The notes under the pieces are model-generated. The model ran no database searches. It was not told where the DNA came from and was given only the letters and a program-made list of their open reading frames with translations. DNA of 64,000 nucleotides, taken from contig JASWHV010000010.1 of the NCBI GenBank assembly GCA_030760725.1, positions 37,825,760 through 37,889,759 on the forward strand, written 5' to 3'. Below are positions 57,356 to 64,000 of the stretch, piece by piece (position 1 is the stretch's first letter; each line of letters opens with the position of its first letter). The DNA comes from Neostapfia colusana. Taxonomy: Eukaryota > Streptophyta > Magnoliopsida > Poales > Poaceae. A program made the position numbers and the translations under genes.

Positions 57356-60300
57356 CTAAGAAAGCAATTCCGGAAATTGTGCCTTAAGCTCATCCGCTCG
57401 CTCCCAGGTGGCTTCCTCTTCTGAGTGATGCTTCCACTGCACCTTGCACATCCAGATTCTTTTATTTCTTGTGAGGCGTTCCATTGTCTCCAAAATCTTG
57501 TATGGTTGCTCGGCATAAGACAGATCCTCAGCTACGTCAACCTCATTCATGGGTAACACCTCTTCAGGCGTTCTCAGACATTTCTTGAGCTGTGACACAT
57601 GGAATACATCGTGCACATCCGATAGGCGAGCCGGTAATTCTAGTTGATACGCCACTTCGCCTTTCCTCTCCAGAACTTGAAAGGGTCCGATCTATCGAGG
57701 TGACAACTTCCCTTTCACCTTGAACCGACGAAGTCCTCGGATAGGGGACACCTTGAGATAGACATAGCCTCCCACGTTGAAAACGAGCTCTCTTCTCCGC
57801 ACATCGCCGTATCTCTTTTGTCGTGTCTGTGCTATCCTCACTTTCGCCTCGGCTTCTTGTAGTACTTCGGGACCAAACACTTTACTTTCCCCTGTTTGGT
57901 TCCAAAATAGGGGAGTTCTGCACTTCCTCCCATACAAAGCTTCGAACGGTGACATCTTCATACTAGCATGATAGCTGTTGTTATAGGAGAATTCCGCATA
58001 CGGTAAGTTCTTGTCCCAACTCTGATTGTTTTTGAGTGCACACGCCCTCAGCATATCCTCAAGAATCTGATTCGTTCTTTCCGTCTGCCCGTCAGTTTGA
58101 GGATGATAGGCAGAACTAAAGTTTAGATGGGTGCCCATGGTTTCATGCAGCTTCTGCCAGAACCTTGAGGTGAACTGTGTCCCTCGATCTGACACTATCT
58201 TCTTTGGCACTCCATGGTAACACACGATCCTTGACATGTACAACTCCGCCAATTTGGATCCGCTATAGCTTTCTTTCACGGGGATGGAATGAGCTACCTT
58301 GGTTAGCATGTCGATGATGACCCATATCGAATCGTACCCTGATTGGGTCCTAGGCAATCCCACTATGAAATCCATACCGATTTCTTCCCATTTCCATTCA
58401 TGCACTTTGAGTGGTTGCAATAATCCCGCGGGTCATTGATGTTCCGCTTTCACCATCTGACATGTGTCACATAGGGCAACATGTTCCGCGACATCTCGCT
58501 TCATGCCATACCACCAATACCTGCTCTTGAGGTCCTGGTATATCTTCGTACTCCCAGGATGAATGGAGTAGTCGGAATCGTGAGCCTCCTTCAAAATCAA
58601 TTCACGGATCTTCTTTACTTCTGGCACCCAGATTCTTTTCCCGTGCCACACCGTTCCTTGTTCATCCTCTCTGAAACCAGGGGCTTTATTTTCCTTGATG
58701 AGTTGCCTGATTTCTTGTATCTTCTCGTCATTCTTTTGACCATCGCGTATGTCTTGCTCTAGTGTGGAGTCCACTTCCATGGCGATGGCTTCACCACTAT
58801 TCACAAGGCATAGATTGAGCCTTATAACCTCGTCCTTCAATTCTACAGGCATGTCCTTCAAGCTCAACTTATTGACCTGCACTTTCTAACTTAAAGCATC
58901 TGCCACAACGTTTGCTTTCCCAGGATGATAGTTGATGCCCACATCAAAGTCATTGATTAGCTCTAACCATCTCCTTTGTCTGAGGTTAAGATCTGGCTGT
59001 GTGAAAATGTACTTTAAACTCTTATGATCCGTATATATCTCTGTCCTCTTCCCCATCAAGTAGTGCCGCCAAATTTTCAACGCGTGTACCACTGCGGCTA
59101 GTTCTAGGTCATGTGTAGGATAGTTCTTCTCGTGCTTCCGGAGCTGCCGGGATGCATAAGCCACGACATGCCCTTCTTGCATGATAACACATCCCAACCC
59201 GTTTCCAGAGGCATCGCAGTACACTGTAAAGTTCTTCTGCATATCTGGCATAACTAGCACTGGGGCTGTTGTCAATCTTTTCTTTAACTCCTGAAAACCC
59301 GCCTCGCACTGCGGCGTCCATGTGAATGTTATTCCCTTCTCCAACAGTTTGGTGAGGGGTCTCGAGATCTTAGAGAATCCCTCAATAAACCGTCGATAGT
59401 ATCCTGCCAATCCCAAGAAACTTCGAACTTCCCCGACATTTTCAGGGGTCTTCCACTTCTGTATATCCTCGATTTTGGCGGGATCCACGGAGATTCCTCC
59501 CTCCGAGATGATATGTCCTAAGAAGGGAACTCTCTTCAGCCAAAACTCACACTTGCTCAACTTGGCATATAGTTGGTGTTCTCTCAGCTTCTGCAACACC
59601 AACCTTAGATGTTTCTCATGTTCCTCTTCATCCTTGGAGAAGACGAGAATGTCATCTATGAAAACCACCACAAATTTGTCCAGATATTCCATGAACACCT
59701 TGTTCATGAGATACATGAAGTATGTCGGGGCATTAGTTAGCCCGAAAGGCATGACGATGTATTCATACAGTCCGTAGCAAGATACGAAAGCTGTCTTTGG
59801 AATATCGGCTTGCCTTATCTTAAGTTGGTGGTATCCCGACCTAAGATCAATTTTCGGGAACACACAAGCTCCCCTCAACTGATCAAACAAGTCTTCAATG
59901 CAGGGTAACGGGTACTTGTTCTTGATGGTTACCTCATTCAAGGCACGGTAGTCTACGCACAACCTTTGGGTTCCGTCCTTCTTGGGAACAAATATCACTG
60001 GAGCTCCCTATGGTGAGGAACTAGGACGAATATACCCCTTCTCCGTCAGTTCGCTCAAATGATCCTTGAGTTCTCCCAGCTGTTTGGAGTCCTTCCGATA
60101 AGGTCTCTTGTATATCGGGGCTGTTCCAGGTACTAGCTCAATTGCGAATTCCACTTCACGATCAGGAGGCATACCTGGCAACTCCTCCGGAAAAACATCT
60201 GGATATTCCCTGATGATCCTGATCTCCTCCGCTTTCACCTCAACTTGATTTAATTTAATGTCCCTCCTAGGCTCTTGTATTGTTATAAACTTTACTCTTG

Positions 60301-61804
60301 TGCCACTAGGGTGAGTTAGTTCCACCGTTCTGGTCGAACAATGGATGATTCCTTTATGTTTGGTCAACCTATCCATACCCAAGATAATATCTATCCCTTG
60401 TGAATCTATCACTATGAGATTAGCAGTAAATACTACCCCATTAATGTCTAGATTCACTTTGAGACACACTTGTCTTGTCCTTATTTCTCCACTTGGAGAG
60501 TTTACTGCTAGCATATGGTTCATTTGTGTTGTTGCTAGGTCATGCTTCTTAGCAAACCCTTGGGCAATGAACGAGTGGGTAGCACCAGAATCAAACAACA
60601 GGGTTGCAATGTGTAAATTGACAGGAAACTTACCAACTACCACGTCAGGTGCCTCTTGCGCTTCCTCCATGGTGACGTGGTTCACCCGTCCTCTCATTAC
60701 ATTCTGCTGTTGTGGCTGCATGGGCTTCTTCTTTGGGCACTTATGGGCGTAGTGCCCCACTTCACCACAGTTGAAACATTGCACCCCAACCTTAGGTGCC
60801 TGGCCTTTGTTGTCTTGGGGTTGGTTTGGGGGTCCTTGCACTGCTGGTCGAGGTTGATACGTAGGGCGAGGCTGCTGTACGAACTGACGTTGTGGCTGTA
60901 TTGGTGCTGCCGGAGGCCTGTAGTTCGGGTTGTACCCTCTTGGTGCTGAGTAGGGTACCGCAGCACGGTTCGTCTGCCCTGCGGGTTGCTGCATCAGACG
61001 TGGGCGGGTGTTGCTCCCTGAGGCTTGGTGTGACCACCCGGCCTTCCTCTTGTTCTCATTTTCCAAGGCCTTCAGCTTCCTTTCTACCACAAACGCTCTG
61101 TCCACCATCTTTTGGAAGCTTTCATACTCGTTGGAGGACATTGCACACTGCATTTCTGCGGTAAGTCCTTTCACGAAACAATCCTGTTTCTGCTCATCAG
61201 TCTCTATGTCCCGTGGAGCATAACGGGAGAGTTGAGTAAATTTAGTGAGGTATTCCCTCACAGTCATGTTACCTTGCTGCAACCCCAAGAACTCCTTCCT
61301 CTTGTTTTTGAGTTCACCCCTTGGTATGTAATGGTTGCGGAAGCTACGCTTGAACTCTTCCCAAGTGACGTTCTCAGGGTCATGATGGGCGGCCACGTAG
61401 GCGGTCCACCAATCAGCAGCAGGTCCATGCATTTGATGAGAGGCAAACAGCACCCTCTCATACCCTTGGCACTGTATGATCCTCATCTTGCTTTCAATGG
61501 TCTTTAGCCAATCATCTGCCTCCAGAGGTTCAGCAGCACTTGCAAACTTCGGAGGTTGAGTTCCTAGAAACTCACTCAACCTTGGTTGGCGTGGTGCAGC
61601 TTGTGGAGGTGGAACTTGATGCAAGTTGGCCACCACTTGAGTCGGGTTCTGGATGAGCTAATTTTGATTCTCAAGCATTTGGTGGATGGGATCAACTCCC
61701 TCACGGCGTCCACTCCCGTCTTGGCTCCCAGAAAGATGAGGGTTGCAGGCCTCATCGTTGTTGTTGGCGTGGTTGGCAGCACGACCCTTTCCTCTTCCGG
61801 CCAT
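57356..61804 (-). pseudogene. C gag-pol, broken by five stops only
   Basis: Minus strand, ATG at 61804-61802 right after ATGCTAG. All domains are in one frame: gag, zinc knuckle [14 protein letters not shown], protease [19 protein letters not shown], RNase [10 protein letters not shown], integrase zinc region, D (MDFIVGLP), D (SDRGTQF), E (DGQTERTNQ) and a chromodomain-like tail ending at 57356. Stops: 61658-61660 (gag), 60008-60010 (before RT), 58886-58888 (RNase H end), 58433-58435 (after integrase zinc region), 57692-57694 (after integrase core). An 8-residue in-frame gap relative to B lies near 57830. Most stops are explained by C-to-T or G-to-A changes. Not functional. Confidence 0.92.
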
Positions 61805-62118
61805 CTAGCATGATCAACCAAATGTTAATTTAAGGCATTACGTATTATCTTACTACTTTCACTTGTTTTTTTACTTTGAAGTGTTGAGGCTTTGTTATAC
61901 ATTCTGAGGGTTCATGTCTCATACAAAAATAAATGCACTATTATTTCATGTGGGTTCACACACCAAAGCAAAACAATCTGAAGACAAGGCTGTGGACAAT
62001 TGCTCATGGCTTCCACAAGTCACGTCACACACCAAGCATTAACACACCATTAACTAAGATAACGACTCGACTACTCGATATCTTGCTAAACTAAGGGAAG
62101 GACTCTACACTACTCGTA

Positions 62119-62864
62119 TCACTGAGCTGGCTCCTCAGGATCTTCCTCATTATTGCGGCTGCCCTCTGACTCTGCTTTGGGTGGGGAGGCTGCTGGTGGA
62201 GAAGTGGGACGACGCCTGATCGCCCGGCGATCTGGGGAGTCAGGAGTCCATGTATCATTCACGGTGACACACAGTTCATTCCCATCTCCTTTTTCTCTCA
62301 CCCTCGAGCAGGCTCGAAGCAACGCCTCGGTTTCCTTCAGGGTGTCCCGAACATCCTGAAGCTCCTACTGACACTCCTGCAGTCGAGTGCTGAGCATAGC
62401 AGCATCCTCCAAGCACAAGTCCATGTGCTCATGGGAAGTCCCTCCGTTGTACCGCTCTCGCGCTGGAGGACATACATGTACTCAGTCCTGTCCAGGTGTC
62501 GACGATAGATGTGACTCTGGCAGGTGATGGCCTCCCAGGTGACATCCTTCTCCGCATCGACCAGTGTTGCTCGACAAGCTCGAGAGCGGTGGATCTTGAG
62601 CAGCTGATTTTCGTGGATAATCCTCATCTCTGAACTCCATTCTTCCCTCTTCTCACGGATGGTCCTGGTGGAGCTATAGTGTATGATTAGCTTGCCCGTA
62701 TTGCCGGTGGCTTGGAGCATACGTCGAAGACGGCGCAACAAGCCTCCTACTGCCAATCCATAAGAAAGGTACGTCACCGGACGGCTCTCCTCTCTTTGGG
62801 CAAGGGCAACTACGGGAACTCTACCTCCTATGGACTTGCGAGCAGTGCGAATCATGCGAACCAT
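62119..62864 (-). pseudogene. Pre-gag accessory ORF of C, frameshifted
   Basis: Homologue of the 248-codon ORF of B, with ATG at 62864-62862 directly after GTTTTAG. It is colinear with B until a 25-bp deletion near 62449 shifts the frame. The coiled-coil region then lies out of frame, and the C-terminal Arg/Pro/Ser-rich part is recognisable down to 62119. Amino-acid positions around Cys, Trp and the basic N terminus are kept. Its presence in both copies shows that it belongs to the family and is not a private capture. Confidence 0.78.
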
Positions 62865-63064
62865 CTAAAACAGAAAGCATTTAAACTTAGGTTAGATAAA
62901 CTTTTAAACAAAAATCCTATTTTGAATGAAAGTAGGGGTAAGATGAAGAAAGTAACTCATTAAATAACACTTTTCAACACACACCTTGTAAAATAGTTTT
63001 TAAGAAAACAGGGCCCTTAAATACGTCCATTTCTACCTAGGTCCACGTTCCTACGGGCAACCTT

Positions 63065-63077
63065 GGCTCTGATACCA
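63065..63077 (-). promoter_or_regulatory. Primer binding site of C (initiator Met-tRNA)
   Basis: Minus-strand TGGTATCAGAGCC next to the 5' LTR end. Confidence 0.93.
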
Positions 63078-63081
63078 CTTC

Positions 63082-64000
63082 TGTCACCCCGGTTTCTCCA
63101 AAGAACAACCGAGTGAATATCACATGTATGCCAGGATCATTTTCTCATACATGTGATGACAAATAGTGAAGCATCATTTATTACAAGCCAGGTGTCGAAT
63201 ATAAATAAGTCTTACATAGCATATGTCTTGATGTACTATAATAAGTTCATAACATGTAAATAAAATAGCAGCGGAAAATTTATTCTTGTGGGCTCCGTCA
63301 CAGGCGTTGCCCGGGGGACTCCATGAACCTAAAAACCTTCTTCGGGTCCAAAATCTTGATCATTAAACACCACTTCATTATCTTGACCTGAGCAACAATA
63401 TAAACCAACAAATATGCAAGGTTGAGTACCGATGGTACTCAGCAAGTGTGGGAAAGTTATGTCATGCATGGCTAGAGCAAGGAGAGGTTGAACTCATGGT
63501 TAAAGCACTACGCAATTAATACCTGTCACCTTAGCTTATTAAGCACCTACATTACTACACAGGTGAAATGGTCCCAATCTCCCATCCCATCATCATAATC
63601 AAATAACCATAACATCGTTTTCAATGTTAAGCTCCCTGCTTAACATCCTTAACTTCCAAAACCATCACTCCTCTAATCATGAATAAGTCCAAGCCGCTCT
63701 TGACCGTGAGCACGGCTGTCATGACAGTTTTGACTCTGCAGAGTTTGTACCACTGTACCCACATGTAGTGATTTCATCCCCCGTTGCCGGGTGGACTAAA
63801 AGAACCTCCATTATGCCAGTGGCTACGAACCACATTCACACTTCCCAGGTGTGTAGCCAGGAGATCACTATAAAGCCTTTACAAAGGGATTCCCGACGAG
63901 CGTGGGCCCACTGAGGTTTCACCCCTAACAGCGGACAAGAGGCTCCAACCCCGCTGCAGTGGCCCCCTCTTGAGCCTTGCGGTTCATATGGTAGTCCAGC
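63082..64000 (-). repeat. 5' LTR of C, partial
   Basis: The last 919 bp of the LTR (in element orientation) are visible; the rest is outside. It contains the second exon-like block and the hairpin, matching 53879-54790. Confidence 0.92.

Larger units (their letters stand above)
53879..64000 (-). mobile_element. Element C: B-family chromovirus, minus strand, right end cut by window
   Basis: 3' LTR 53879-57310, polypurine tract 57311-57329, gag-pol 57356-61804, pre-gag ORF 62119-62864, PBS 63065-63077, and the first-encountered 919 bp of the 5' LTR (63082-64000), all on the minus strand. It is the same family as B in LTR and protein. It is inserted in A', which is inserted in D, which is inserted in E. 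It has five gag-pol stops and no gag-pol frameshift. Confidence 0.93.

Overview
This window looks like intergenic heterochromatin from a large grass (Poaceae) genome. Nearly every base can be assigned to nested LTR retrotransposons, and I found no ordinary host gene, tRNA or rRNA. The grass assignment is an inference. It rests on long-LTR Tekay/Del-type Ty3 (gypsy) chromoviruses, a Tat-type element carrying an antisense 'putative gypsy type transposon' (Transposase_28-like) gene, and initiator-Met-tRNA primer sites. The species cannot be named from the sequence.

Layout, with my own labels. The base layer is element E, a Tat-type Ty3 element on + (20309-28358, 41023-41304, 44426-47363). It keeps a partial 5' LTR, broken gag and pol genes with a second RNase H, a 3' UTR and a broken antisense ORF. 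Four things inserted into E. (1) Element A (+, 1-20308, partial), a chromovirus, lies in E's 5' LTR. A is itself split inside its integrase gene by element Z (1427-15745, TSD GAAGG), a young and nearly intact copy with two 3,945-bp LTRs and one 1,510-codon gag-pol frame. (2) Element B (+, 28359-41022, TSD CCGGC) sits in a tandem-repeat array of E's 3' UTR. (3) F, a solo LTR (41305-44425, TSD ATAAG). (4) Element D (-, 47364-51457), a short-LTR chromovirus-like element, sits in E's antisense ORF. D is broken in its protease gene by an A-family LTR (A', 51458-53878, -). A' is in turn broken by element C (-, 53879 to the window end), a sister of B in opposite orientation.

Only Z could plausibly still be mobile. 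B, C, D, E and A all carry stops and/or frameshifts. B and C carry an extra ORF before gag, which is still open in B (248 codons).

The most unusual signals lie in the long LTRs rather than in gag-pol. LTRs of Z, A, B and F share (i) a small exon-like block ending at a GC-type splice donor consensus, with coding phase kept into a second block about 1.1-1.25 kb downstream; (ii) a hairpin 25-35 nt upstream of that second block, with compensatory base changes; and (iii) in E and F, a 55-bp tandem repeat whose units each centre on an ACGTGKC (ABRE/G-box) motif. These are read by eye and stated as hypotheses.
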